Below are positions 34,717 through 44,161 of a stretch of DNA of 64,000 bases, one piece after another. Position 1 is the first letter of the stretch. Every line of letters begins with the position of its first letter. Origin of the DNA: Myxococcales bacterium (GTDB lineage: Bacteria; Myxococcota; Myxococcia; Myxococcales; Myxococcaceae); contig JACPVI010000036.1 of the NCBI GenBank assembly GCA_016191815.1, positions 20,041-84,040 of the forward strand, written 5' to 3'. The notes below the pieces were generated by a model that had not been told where the DNA came from, made no database searches, and worked only from the letters and a program-made list of their open reading frames with translations. A program made the translations under genes and the position numbers.

Positions 34717-35559
34717 ATGCCGACCAGCCCTCGAAGGTTCAAGGGAACCGACCGCTACCTCACCAGCGAAGGGCTCCAGGCCGCCGTCGACTGCGCGCTG
34801 GCGCTCGAGAGGCCGCTTTTGGTCCGCGGGGAGCCGGGGACCGGAAAGACCTTGCTCGCCGAGGCGGTCGGGCGCGCCCTGGGGCTGCCGCTGCTCACCT
34901 GGCACGTGAAGAGCACGACCCGCGCCCAGGACGGCCTGTACGTCTACGACACCGTGCAGCGGCTGTACGACTCGCGCTTCGGGGACGGCGACGTGCGGGA
35001 CATCAAGCGCTACATCCGGCTCGGCCCGCTCGGGAAAGCCTTCGCCTCCAGCGAGCGCGTGGTGCTGCTGATCGACGAGATCGACAAGGCGGACTTGGAA
35101 TTCCCGAACGACTTGCTCCACGAGCTGGACCGGATGCGCTTCCACATCCTCGAGACCGGCGAGGAGGTGGTGGCCGCCCACCGGCCGGTGGTGATCATCA
35201 CCAGCAACAACGAAAAGGAGCTGCCCGACGCCTTCCTCCGCCGCTGCGTCTTCCACTTCATCGAGTTCCCCGGAGATGAGCTGATGAGACGGATCGTCGC
35301 GGTGCACCACCCGGGCCTCGAGGAGAGCCTGGTCTCCCAGGCCATCTCCATCTTCTACGAGCTGCGGGCGGTATCGCGCATCCGCAAGCGGCCCAGCACC
35401 AGCGAGCTGATCGACTGGATCGGCGCGCTCAAGGCGGCGGGAATCGCCAGCGTGAAGCTCGATGAGAACCTCCCCTTCCTCGGGGCGCTGCTCAAGCGAG
35501 AGCAAGACCTCCTCGCCTTCGCCGACGCCTTCTCCCAGGGCAGAAGGTCGCGGGCCTAG
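34717..35559 (+). CDS. MoxR-type AAA+ ATPase
   Basis: The 280-residue ATPase has Walker A (RGEPGTGKTLLAEAVG, about residue 38), Walker B (VVLLIDEIDKAD, about 117), sensor 1 (VIITSNNEKELPDA) and an arginine-finger region (FLRRC). It starts without a signal and ends one codon before the VWA gene (stop 35559, next start 35560). The MoxR/VWA pair is a common chaperone module that loads metals or cofactors or matures a partner complex. The partner here is not evident in the surrounding genes. Confidence 0.94.
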   Translation: MPTSPRRFKGTDRYLTSEGLQAAVDCALALERPLLVRGEPGTGKTLLAEAVGRALGLPLLTWHVKSTTRAQDGLYVYDTVQRLYDSRFGDGDVRDIKRYIRLGPLGKAFASSERVVLLIDEIDKADLEFPNDLLHELDRMRFHILETGEEVVAAHRPVVIITSNNEKELPDAFLRRCVFHFIEFPGDELMRRIVAVHHPGLEESLVSQAISIFYELRAVSRIRKRPSTSELIDWIGALKAAGIASVKLDENLPFLGALLKREQDLLAFADAFSQGRRSRA

Positions 35560-36753
<1,194 letters not shown>

Positions 36754-36792
36754 AGGCTGTCTTCCGGGGCGGAGTCGTGCTTTTTTCGAGCC

Positions 36793-37305
36793 ATGCCCAC
36801 CGACGACCTCAAGCCCTTCCTCTCCGGGATTGCGCTGTTCGGCGGGCTCTCCGATGCCGCCCTGGACAGGCTCTCCCAGATGCTGGTGCACAAGGAGTAC
36901 GGCAAGGGCGACACCATCTGCCGCCAGGGCGACACCGGCCGGTCGATGTACGTGGTGCGCTCGGGCGAAGTGGTGGTGTGCCGGGACATGGGCAAGGGCG
37001 ACCTCGTCCGGATGGTGAGGCTCGGCCCGGGTGAGTTCTTCGGGGAGATGACGCTCATCGACATTCAGCCGCGCTCGGCGACCGTGGTGGTGGAGCGGCC
37101 GGCGCTCCTCTACTCCCTCACCAACCGCGACCTGTACCAGCTCTACCAGCAGGACACGGAAGGCTACGTGATGGTGCTGCAGAACATCTGCCGCGAGCTT
37201 TCCCGGCGCCTGCGGAAGGCCGACCAGCGCATCTCGCAGATGGCGCACGAGCAGGGCGACGAGCAGACGCAGATCCGCGCACCGGTGCGGCCGAAGTCGG
37301 GCTAA
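36793..37305 (+). CDS. cyclic-nucleotide-binding domain protein
   Basis: The 170-residue protein is a single CNB (Crp/PKA-type) domain: GGLSDAALDRLSQML, then EYGKGDTICRQGDTGRSMYVVRSGEVVV, and the phosphate-binding cassette GEFFGEMTLIDIQPRSATVV (about 78-98), which has the usual Glu and Arg. A C-terminal helix follows, but there is no DNA-binding domain and no fused enzyme. It may be a regulatory subunit or scaffold for an unknown partner. It follows the VWA gene by 39 bp. The C-terminal tail repeats Gln/Thr and ends in RPKSG. Confidence 0.9.
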   Translation: MPTDDLKPFLSGIALFGGLSDAALDRLSQMLVHKEYGKGDTICRQGDTGRSMYVVRSGEVVVCRDMGKGDLVRMVRLGPGEFFGEMTLIDIQPRSATVVVERPALLYSLTNRDLYQLYQQDTEGYVMVLQNICRELSRRLRKADQRISQMAHEQGDEQTQIRAPVRPKSG

Positions 37306-37496
37306 GGGTCTGAGACCGGATTACCCGATCGGCCTCGACGGCGCTCGGTCGACCCGGGTACTTCGGCGCCCGGTGGTCGGAACTGCGCTTCACCTCCTCT
37401 GGTCCAGCGTTCCCTCGGAATCCCCCAGTTGGCCCCAAATGGGCCCCGCCGGCCTGGCGCGCCGCTCGCAAAGGCCGTGTCACCAATGGAGGAGCC

Positions 37497-39035
37497 ATGC
37501 GCCGCGCCACGTTGGGAGCAGTCCTCAGCGCGCTCTGCTGGATAGGTTGCCGGCCAAGCGAGGAGCCGGCCGAGAGCCCGCCCTCCGGCGAGCCCGAGGC
37601 GACTGCGCCGCCCCAGACGCCCTCCGGCGTGCCCGATGCCGGCGCGACGTTCCCGACTACCCCGGACGCGGGGCCCGACGCCGGCCGGCCCGACGCCGGA
37701 GCGGCTGACGCGGGCTTCGCCTTCGGCACTCCCGGACCCTGGCCCATCGCCAATGCGATCTTCAACGAGGGCCACGGCATCGCCGAGACCGGCGTGGTCG
37801 GATTCAGCACCGACGAGGCGCAGAACCGCTGGGCCGCCACCGCCCAGGCGCTCTACCTGCTCAGGCCCGGCGAGGCCGCCTTCCGGCGCTTCACGGCTGC
37901 CGACGGGCTCCATCTCCAGTCCAACCCGGTCGCCTACTGCGACTCCAACTTTGCCGGCGGCGATCGCGCTTGCCCGATCTATGGCGCCGCCGTCGATCCG
38001 GGCATCAGCGAGATCGTCGGCGGAGGTCCCAACGAAGTCTTCGTCGGCTACCACGGAAACACCGATGGCCCGGGCGACTGGAGCGATCCCCACCGCCACA
38101 CCGGCAAGCTCGACCGCGTGCGGCTCCGCCCGGGCGGCACCCTGGAGGTCGACCGGATCGATCTCTTGGCCAACCTCCACGGCGCCCAGTGGTGGCACGA
38201 CCGCACGGTGCACCGGCTGGTGTTCGACCACTTCGTCCACAAGCACGACATGTACGTCGGGCTCAACCACGGCGTGGCGATGCTCCGGCCCGACCGCTAC
38301 CGCCGCCCGAACCCCGGAGAGTGGTTCGACTCGGTGAACGTGGAGTACATGGCCGATCACCTTCACGCCCGGGTTTGCTTCCACGCCCCTTGCGATCCGC
38401 AGAGCTCCGGCAACCAGCGGATGGGCGGCTGGCGCGGCCTGGCCATCGCTCCGGACGGCAACCTCTGGACCGCCGGCAAGTGGACCGCGGCGAAGATCCG
38501 GTGGGATCCCTCATTGGTCAACTGGATCTCCCGGGGCGGCTCCGCCTCCTTCGAAGCGGCGTTCGGAGACCCCTACCCGCTCCCGCCCAACGCCGACGGC
38601 TACATCAACGAGCCGGTCTTCCGCCCGCCTTTAGAGGGCGACCCGGTGCACCTGACCGCGGTCTCGGTGGGAGCCGACGGCAGGGTGTGGTTCGCCAGCG
38701 GCCCCGACGGGTCCGACGGCTTCGCCTACGGGGTGGCGTCCTGGGACGGGCGGAAGTTCACCGTCTACGATCCGATCGGCCAGCTCGGCATGTCGGAGGC
38801 CAGCGTGCGCGACCTGGTGGCACTCCCCGACGGGCGGATCGTGCTTTCGGGCCACCGCACCGGCCTCACGCTGTGGGATCCGCTCACCGGCTCGCACCAG
38901 CCGCTGCGTGCTCCGAGCTACCTGGCGGACGACCGGGTCCGGCGACTGGAGCTGGACCGGATGGTCAACCCGCCCGCGCTGCATGTCTCCACCGAGCGGG
39001 GCGCCGCGGTGATCCGCGTGCTGCCTCCAAGGTGA
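37497..39035 (+). CDS. lipoprotein with beta-propeller-like repeats
   Basis: The 512-residue product has a lipobox (ALCWIGC, Cys 18), a Pro/Asp/Ala-rich linker (about 20-75, with repeated DAG) and a propeller-like domain (about 80-512). Recurring blocks include GGWRGLAIAPDGNLWTAGKW, LTAVSVGADGRVWFASG and VRDLVALPDGRIVLSG. This matches two-component-regulator-type propellers and similar lipoproteins. The substrate or partner is unknown. GGAGGAGC provides a good ribosome site. No adjacent regulator kinase is present. The leader 37306-37496 contains no feature I can support. Confidence 0.78.
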   Translation: MRRATLGAVLSALCWIGCRPSEEPAESPPSGEPEATAPPQTPSGVPDAGATFPTTPDAGPDAGRPDAGAADAGFAFGTPGPWPIANAIFNEGHGIAETGVVGFSTDEAQNRWAATAQALYLLRPGEAAFRRFTAADGLHLQSNPVAYCDSNFAGGDRACPIYGAAVDPGISEIVGGGPNEVFVGYHGNTDGPGDWSDPHRHTGKLDRVRLRPGGTLEVDRIDLLANLHGAQWWHDRTVHRLVFDHFVHKHDMYVGLNHGVAMLRPDRYRRPNPGEWFDSVNVEYMADHLHARVCFHAPCDPQSSGNQRMGGWRGLAIAPDGNLWTAGKWTAAKIRWDPSLVNWISRGGSASFEAAFGDPYPLPPNADGYINEPVFRPPLEGDPVHLTAVSVGADGRVWFASGPDGSDGFAYGVASWDGRKFTVYDPIGQLGMSEASVRDLVALPDGRIVLSGHRTGLTLWDPLTGSHQPLRAPSYLADDRVRRLELDRMVNPPALHVSTERGAAVIRVLPPR

Positions 39036-39167
39036 TCCTCAGGGGCGCACGCTCGCGCGCAGCCGCCACAGAATCAATACCGCCCGCGGGTGGAGGCGAG
39101 AGTCGGCCATGCGGCCCTTCGCCGGTCGAGACTTGAACGCGCGGCCGGCGGGAAGCACGATGGCCTC

Positions 39168-39560
39168 ATGGGCAACCCGGCTCCCCGCGAGGGCCCCGCC
39201 GAAGGCGGCAAGTGCAGTCGGCGCGTGCTCATCGTGGACGACAACGTCGACGCCGCTTCCACCCTCGCCGAAGTCATGGAGTTCTCGGGCTTCGAGGCCC
39301 GGGTAGTGCACGACGGGCCGTCAGCGCTGGAGGCGGCCGAGGCCTGGGGCCCGGACGTGGTGGTCCTCGACATCCGCCTGCCGGGAATGGACGGCTACGA
39401 GGTCGCCCAGAGGATGCGCGAGCGGCTCTCGGCAGCGCCGCGGGTCATCGCCCTCACCGGGGACAGCTCCAACCTGGCCCGCGCCCGGGAATCGGGCATC
39501 GAGCAACAGCTCACCAAGCCGGTCGACCTCGACCGGCTGGTTGCGCTGATCGGGCTCTGA
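39168..39560 (+). CDS. stand-alone response-regulator receiver
   Basis: The 130-residue protein starts MGNPAPREGPAEGG. It is one receiver domain: acidic pair in RVLIVDDNVDAA, phospho-Asp in VVVLDIRLPGMDGYEVA (about residue 69), Thr in IALTGDS and Lys in QLTKPVDL. There is no output domain, so it is a phosphate shuttle or protein-binding switch. The next gene begins 38 bp downstream and encodes a coiled-coil protein, reminiscent of receiver/coiled-coil pairs used in myxobacterial motility and polarity, although the parts here are separate. Confidence 0.88.
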   Translation: MGNPAPREGPAEGGKCSRRVLIVDDNVDAASTLAEVMEFSGFEARVVHDGPSALEAAEAWGPDVVVLDIRLPGMDGYEVAQRMRERLSAAPRVIALTGDSSNLARARESGIEQQLTKPVDLDRLVALIGL

Positions 39561-39598
39561 GCGGCCCCTTCGTCCCGACCGGAGTATGTTCCGTCTAG

Positions 39599-41152
39599 AT
39601 GCCTCCCCAGGGGCCCAGCGGCCAGAGCGAGCTGTTCGCCAGGTACGTCTACGCCGCGCCGCTGGCGCAGGGTAAGCGGGTGCTCGAGATCGGCGCCGTG
39701 GCGAGCACCTTCGGGCTGAGCGCTCTGCTTCTGGTGAAGCGCGGGGCGGCGTCGGTGGTGGCCTGCGACGAACCCGCCGAGGCAGTGAAGCGCGCTGAAC
39801 GCGCCCTCACCTCGCCACAGCTCTCCTTCGCCGCGGACTACCGTTCGCTCGAGGCCGCCAGCTTCGACCTGCTGCTGTTCGCGGACCTCTCGCGGCTCCC
39901 TCCCGACCCCGACGGCCTCGAAACCGTGCTCCGGCTCCTCGACCGGGGCGGCTACCTGCTCGGCGCGGTGGCGCTCTCCTCGCCCTCTCTCTCCCAGCAC
40001 GAGGAGATCTCCTCGCGGCTGTCGAAATACTTCTCCTCGATCCAGCAGGTCCGCTTCACCCTCGCCTCGGGCGCGAGCCTCGAGGCCGACGGCGGAGGGG
40101 ACCACCGCTTCGACTCCTCCTTGGCCGGACCGGTGGACCCCGCGCAGGTCCTCCTGCTCGCCGGGGAGCGCCCCGCGCGCCTTCCCTCTGCCGCGTGGAT
40201 CCAGCTTCCGCCGGAGGTGGCGGGGGTCGCCGGCGGCCAGGACCGGATTCGGGCCCTCGAGGCGGAGGTCCACGAAGCCCGCGTCGAGCTGGTCGATCGC
40301 CAGGCCGAGGCCCACGAGCTTTCCCGGCAGCTGGCGAAGCTCCACAAGGGGAAGGGAGGCACGAAGAGTGGGTCCTCTCGCGAGCTGGCGGCCGCGCTGG
40401 AGGTGGCCCACGAGCAACTCAAGCGCGCCGCCGGGGAGCTGCGCCGCGCCCTCGACGAGTCCTCCCGGCTCCGGCAGCAGCTCTCGGACGCGGAGGCGCG
40501 CATCGAGCAGGAGTCGTCCCAGCGCGCCGGGCTGGCCGTGAGGGTCGCCGAGGCCCGCTCGGAGCGCAGCGCCCGCGAGGCGCAGCTTTCGGAGGCGAAG
40601 GCGGAGGTCGAGTCCACGGTGAACGAGCTGGCCCAGCGGGACGTGCGCCTGGCCGAGCTGACCACCCGAGCGGAGACCGCCGAGGCCGCCCTCGAGAAGA
40701 GCGTGCGAAGGCTCGCCGTGGCCGAGGCCGAGCAGCAGCGCTTGACCGAAGACAGAAAGCAGCTGGCCTCCGCGGTGGAGAGCCAGGTGGCGCGGCTGGA
40801 GCGGGAACGAGACGAGGCCGTGCAGGCGTTGACGGTCGAGAGGGAGCGCACCAAGCGGCTCGTCGAGGCCTTGGAGCGCGAGACGGCGCGGGCCACCGCG
40901 CAAGAGTCGGCGCGCGCCGCGGCCGAGGCCTCGCTGGCCGGCGAGCGCGCTCGGCTCCACTCGCTGGAGCTGTCCGCCAACGCCGCCCGCGAGGAGGCCT
41001 CGAGCTTCGAACGCCAGGTGCAGGGGCTGATGCGGGAGATCGCCTCGGTGAGCGAGGAGAAGGCCGAGTTGGAGCGGAAGCTCTCTTCCGAGAAGCTCGA
41101 GCGGGCTCGCCTCGAGCGGGCGCGCTCCTCGCCGCAGGGCGAGCCGGGGTGA
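39599..41152 (+). CDS. methyltransferase-like domain fused to a long coiled coil
   Basis: The 517-residue protein has an N-terminal Rossmann-like region (about 1-190) with VLEIGAVASTFGLSALLLVKRGAASVVACDEPAEA, resembling SAM-binding motif I, but its glycine pattern is not the usual GxGxG. The rest (about 210-505) is continuous heptad-type sequence rich in Ala, Glu and Arg (LEAEVHEARVELVDRQAEA, EKAELERKLSSEKLERARL). The C-terminus is short and disordered. The layout resembles the coiled-coil polarity or cytoskeleton proteins of myxobacteria. Methyltransferase activity is doubtful. Confidence 0.75.
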   Translation: MPPQGPSGQSELFARYVYAAPLAQGKRVLEIGAVASTFGLSALLLVKRGAASVVACDEPAEAVKRAERALTSPQLSFAADYRSLEAASFDLLLFADLSRLPPDPDGLETVLRLLDRGGYLLGAVALSSPSLSQHEEISSRLSKYFSSIQQVRFTLASGASLEADGGGDHRFDSSLAGPVDPAQVLLLAGERPARLPSAAWIQLPPEVAGVAGGQDRIRALEAEVHEARVELVDRQAEAHELSRQLAKLHKGKGGTKSGSSRELAAALEVAHEQLKRAAGELRRALDESSRLRQQLSDAEARIEQESSQRAGLAVRVAEARSERSAREAQLSEAKAEVESTVNELAQRDVRLAELTTRAETAEAALEKSVRRLAVAEAEQQRLTEDRKQLASAVESQVARLERERDEAVQALTVERERTKRLVEALERETARATAQESARAAAEASLAGERARLHSLELSANAAREEASSFERQVQGLMREIASVSEEKAELERKLSSEKLERARLERARSSPQGEPG

Positions 41153-41168
41153 GCGGGGAGAGGGAGTC

Positions 41169-43079
41169 TCACAGCTCGATCTGGGCCCCCAGCTCCACCA
41201 CCCGGTTGGGTGGAATGTTGAAGAAGGCGGTAGGGCTGCGGGCGTTGCGCGACATCCAGGCGAACAGCGCCTCGCGCCAGAGCGCCATCCCCGGCCGATG
41301 GGAGGGCAAGAGCGTCTCCCGTCCGAGGAAGAAGGTCGCCTCCATCGGCCTCACCTCGAGCCCGAGCTTGCGGCAGCGGGCCAGGATCTCCGGCACGTCG
41401 GGGTGCTCCATGAATCCGTAGCGGGCCACCACCCGGAGGAGCCCGTGCTCCAGCTTCTGAATCTGCACCCGCTCGTCGGGCGGCACCACCGGGACTTCCT
41501 CGGTGAGGATGGTGAGCAGGAGCACGCGCTCGTGCAGCACCTTGTTGTGCTTGAGGTTGTGCAACAGGGCCGAGGGAACTCCCTCGGGGTTCCCGGTCAT
41601 GAAGATCGCCGTCCCGCCCACGCGCACCGGCGGCTCTGCCCCGAAGCCGTGGAGGAAAGTCTCCAGGGGTAGCGCCGCCTCCCGGAGCCTTTGGGCCAAG
41701 AGCTGCCGTCCCCGCTTCCAGCTGCTCATCAGGGTGTAGACGCCGGCCGCCAGGGCCAGCGGGAACCATCCCCCTTCGTCGATCTTGAGGACGTTGGCGC
41801 CGAAGAAGGACAGGTCCACCGCGAGGAACGCCGCCACCACCGGCAAGGCCAGCGCCGCGCGCCAGCGCCAGACGTCGCGGGCGACGAAGTAGGCGAGGAA
41901 AGTGGTGATCACCATGGTGGTGGTGACTGCGATGCCGTAGGCCGCCGCCAGCGCTCCCGAGCGCCTAAAGCCGATCACCAGCGCGCTCACCGCGGCGAGC
42001 AAGGCCCAGTTGACGGCGGGCACGAAGATCTGCCCGATCTCCCGCGCGGAGGTGTGGACGATCTCCAGGCGCGGGCTGTAGCCGAGCTGCACCGTCTGGC
42101 GGGCGAGCGAGAACGCTCCGGAGATGACCGCCTGGGAAGCGATGCAGGCGGCCCCGGTGGAGAGCACCACCAGCGGGATTCGGGCCCAGGCGGGCGCGAG
42201 CAGGTAGAAGGGGCTCTCCGCCGCCTCGGGCGAGCGCAAAAGCAGCGCCCCCTGACCGAAGTAGTTGAGGACCAGCGAGGGAAGCACCAGCCCGAACCAG
42301 GCCAGCCGGATCGGCCGGCGCCCGAAGTGGCCCATGTCCGCGTAGAGCGCCTCCGCCCCGGTGACCACGAGGAAGATCGCCCCCAGGACCAGGAAGGCCC
42401 GAAAGCCGTGCTCGGCAAAGAAGCGCACCCCGTGATGCGGGGACAGAGCCCAAAGGACGTGAGGCTCCCGCACGATGCCCCACACGCCGAGGGCGGCGAT
42501 GGCCAGGAACCAGACCAGGGTGAACGGGCCGAACATCGCCCCCACCCTCGCGGTCCCCCGCTTCTGTAGGAGGAACAGCGCCACCAGGATGGCGAGGGCG
42601 ATCGGCAGCACCAGGTGATCGAGGGCCGGGCTCACCACCGCCACTCCCTCCACCGCGCCAAGCACGGAGATGGCTGGGGTGATCACCCCGTCGCCGTAGA
42701 GCAGCGCCGCGCCGAACAGGCCGGCCGCGAGCAAGAGCCCCTGCCGGCGGCGGGCGGGCGCCTTTCGCAGCACCAGCGCCATCAGCGCCAGGATGCCGCC
42801 CTCCCCCCGGTTGTCCGCGCGCATCACGAACGCGAGGTACTTGAGCGAGACCACCAGCAAGAGCGACCAGAAGATGAGCGAGAGCGTCCCAAGCACCGAC
42901 GAACGATCGGGCGTGAGCCCGTGTGCCGGGTTGAAGCACTCCCGGAAGGCGTAGAGCGGGCTGGTCCCGATGTCCCCGTACACCACCCCGAGCGCCGCCA
43001 GTGAGAGCGCGAAGAGGTAGCGCCCCCGAGGGCGTCTCCCGCCTCCGTCGGGGGAAGGCTCCGGTCGGTCCTGTGGCAT
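41169..43079 (-). CDS. kup: Kup-type potassium uptake transporter
   Basis: The 636-residue membrane protein matches Kup: GVVYGDIGTSPLYAF near the N-terminus (about 33-47), ADNRGEGGILALMAL (about 88), YGDGVITPAISVLGAVEG (about 129), about 12 hydrophobic segments, and a C-terminal cytoplasmic domain of about 170 residues (VGGTAIFMTGNPEGVPSALLHNLKHNKVLHERVLLLTI). It is a proton-coupled K+ importer. No riboswitch-like leader can be made out in the 153 bp upstream. Confidence 0.94.
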   Translation of the reverse strand: MPQDRPEPSPDGGGRRPRGRYLFALSLAALGVVYGDIGTSPLYAFRECFNPAHGLTPDRSSVLGTLSLIFWSLLLVVSLKYLAFVMRADNRGEGGILALMALVLRKAPARRRQGLLLAAGLFGAALLYGDGVITPAISVLGAVEGVAVVSPALDHLVLPIALAILVALFLLQKRGTARVGAMFGPFTLVWFLAIAALGVWGIVREPHVLWALSPHHGVRFFAEHGFRAFLVLGAIFLVVTGAEALYADMGHFGRRPIRLAWFGLVLPSLVLNYFGQGALLLRSPEAAESPFYLLAPAWARIPLVVLSTGAACIASQAVISGAFSLARQTVQLGYSPRLEIVHTSAREIGQIFVPAVNWALLAAVSALVIGFRRSGALAAAYGIAVTTTMVITTFLAYFVARDVWRWRAALALPVVAAFLAVDLSFFGANVLKIDEGGWFPLALAAGVYTLMSSWKRGRQLLAQRLREAALPLETFLHGFGAEPPVRVGGTAIFMTGNPEGVPSALLHNLKHNKVLHERVLLLTILTEEVPVVPPDERVQIQKLEHGLLRVVARYGFMEHPDVPEILARCRKLGLEVRPMEATFFLGRETLLPSHRPGMALWREALFAWMSRNARSPTAFFNIPPNRVVELGAQIEL

Positions 43080-43232
43080 CGTCCCCCTGGGGCAGCCGAA
43101 AGCTCATGCCCCTCCGGGCGCAGGACAACCCCTGGCGGAGATCCACCGCGCCCAAGAGTCATCACCTGGACAACAGGTGCGCCGCGGTAGGGATGGATCG
43201 GCCGGCTGGAGTTGCAGCCAGCGGCCCTTCCC

Positions 43233-44135
43233 TCAGCCCGCCTTGGCGTGGATCCGCTTCTCCAGCTCCGTGAGCTGCTGGCGCTTGTCGTAGTCTCGCT
43301 TCACCTGGTCGGCGACGATGCGGTCGTCGAGCTGCCGCTTCTTCGCGTCGTTCGCCTGGCGGTCGTTGAAGTCGACCATCCAGCGCTCGAAGCTGACGAC
43401 GACGGAGTTGAAGTGGAACCACTGGGAAAGCATGGAGGTCAGGGATTCTTCGGGCGACGGAGGAGGCTCGATCGAGTCCTCCGCGTGGGCGAGCATCTCG
43501 ATCTTGAGCCCGTGCTTCTCGAGCAGCTTGTCCGCCTCGACCAGCAGCTCCTTTTGCTCCCTGCGGAGCGCCCGCAGAGTCCTCGCCGCCTCGGTCCGCC
43601 CGCCCGGCGGGTTGCCGGCCTTCACCTGCTCCTGGACGCTGTCGATCTTGGCCTGCGCGGCCTCGGCCTGCTGCACCATCGCCGAGAGCTTCTGCGCCGC
43701 CTCCGCCGGCAACTTCCCGCCTGCGATGTACTCGTTGATCAGGCGGATCCGGGTCTTGTACCGCATCCGGTCGAACCGCTTCTCCAGCTTCCCGGCGCGG
43801 TCGGCGATCTGCCCCTCGATGTGGCGGCACTTCTCCTTGGCGTCCTTGAGGCACTCCTCGCGCTCCGCCCGGCTCATGCTCGCGAACTCGGCCCGCAGAT
43901 CCTTCTTGTGATGGCCGGTCTGCCACAGGTGCTCCGGCGAGGCGCTGGCCGACAAGGGATCGCCCTCCTTGGGCCGGAGCCGAGCGACGATGTGCTGAGG
44001 AATCTCGGGGACGGTCAGCTCGATTCCGCTTGCGGCTGACTTGACCGCCGCCTTGGCGGCCTGCGCGGGAGCGGCGGCGCGCGCCGCTCGGTGGGCATGC
44101 TCGGACTTGTGCCCGTGCTCGATTTTCTTCGTCAT
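43233..44135 (-). CDS. charged helical protein of unknown function
   Basis: I do not recognise a family. The 300-residue product starts MTKKIEHGHKSEHAHRAARAAA, a His/Lys/Ala-rich region. The central and C-terminal parts are strongly charged helices (FASMSRAEREECLKDAKEK, RTLRALRREQKELLVEADKLL) with one less charged stretch, LTSMLSQWFHFNSVVVSFERWMV (about 238). It looks soluble and all-helical, with coiled-coil potential. It lies 26 bp downstream of recQ on the same strand; a functional link is not evident. Confidence 0.65.
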   Translation of the reverse strand: MTKKIEHGHKSEHAHRAARAAAPAQAAKAAVKSAASGIELTVPEIPQHIVARLRPKEGDPLSASASPEHLWQTGHHKKDLRAEFASMSRAEREECLKDAKEKCRHIEGQIADRAGKLEKRFDRMRYKTRIRLINEYIAGGKLPAEAAQKLSAMVQQAEAAQAKIDSVQEQVKAGNPPGGRTEAARTLRALRREQKELLVEADKLLEKHGLKIEMLAHAEDSIEPPPSPEESLTSMLSQWFHFNSVVVSFERWMVDFNDRQANDAKKRQLDDRIVADQVKRDYDKRQQLTELEKRIHAKAG

Positions 44136-44161
44136 CGGCGACTCCGGCGTGGGACGAACCC

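Noticed and set aside
37400..37496. GEMM-like CGCAAAG...GTCACCAATGG before the propeller lipoprotein
   Set aside because: The two blocks are only a few bases apart, leaving no room for the second helix, and no GGCAAACC block lies upstream.
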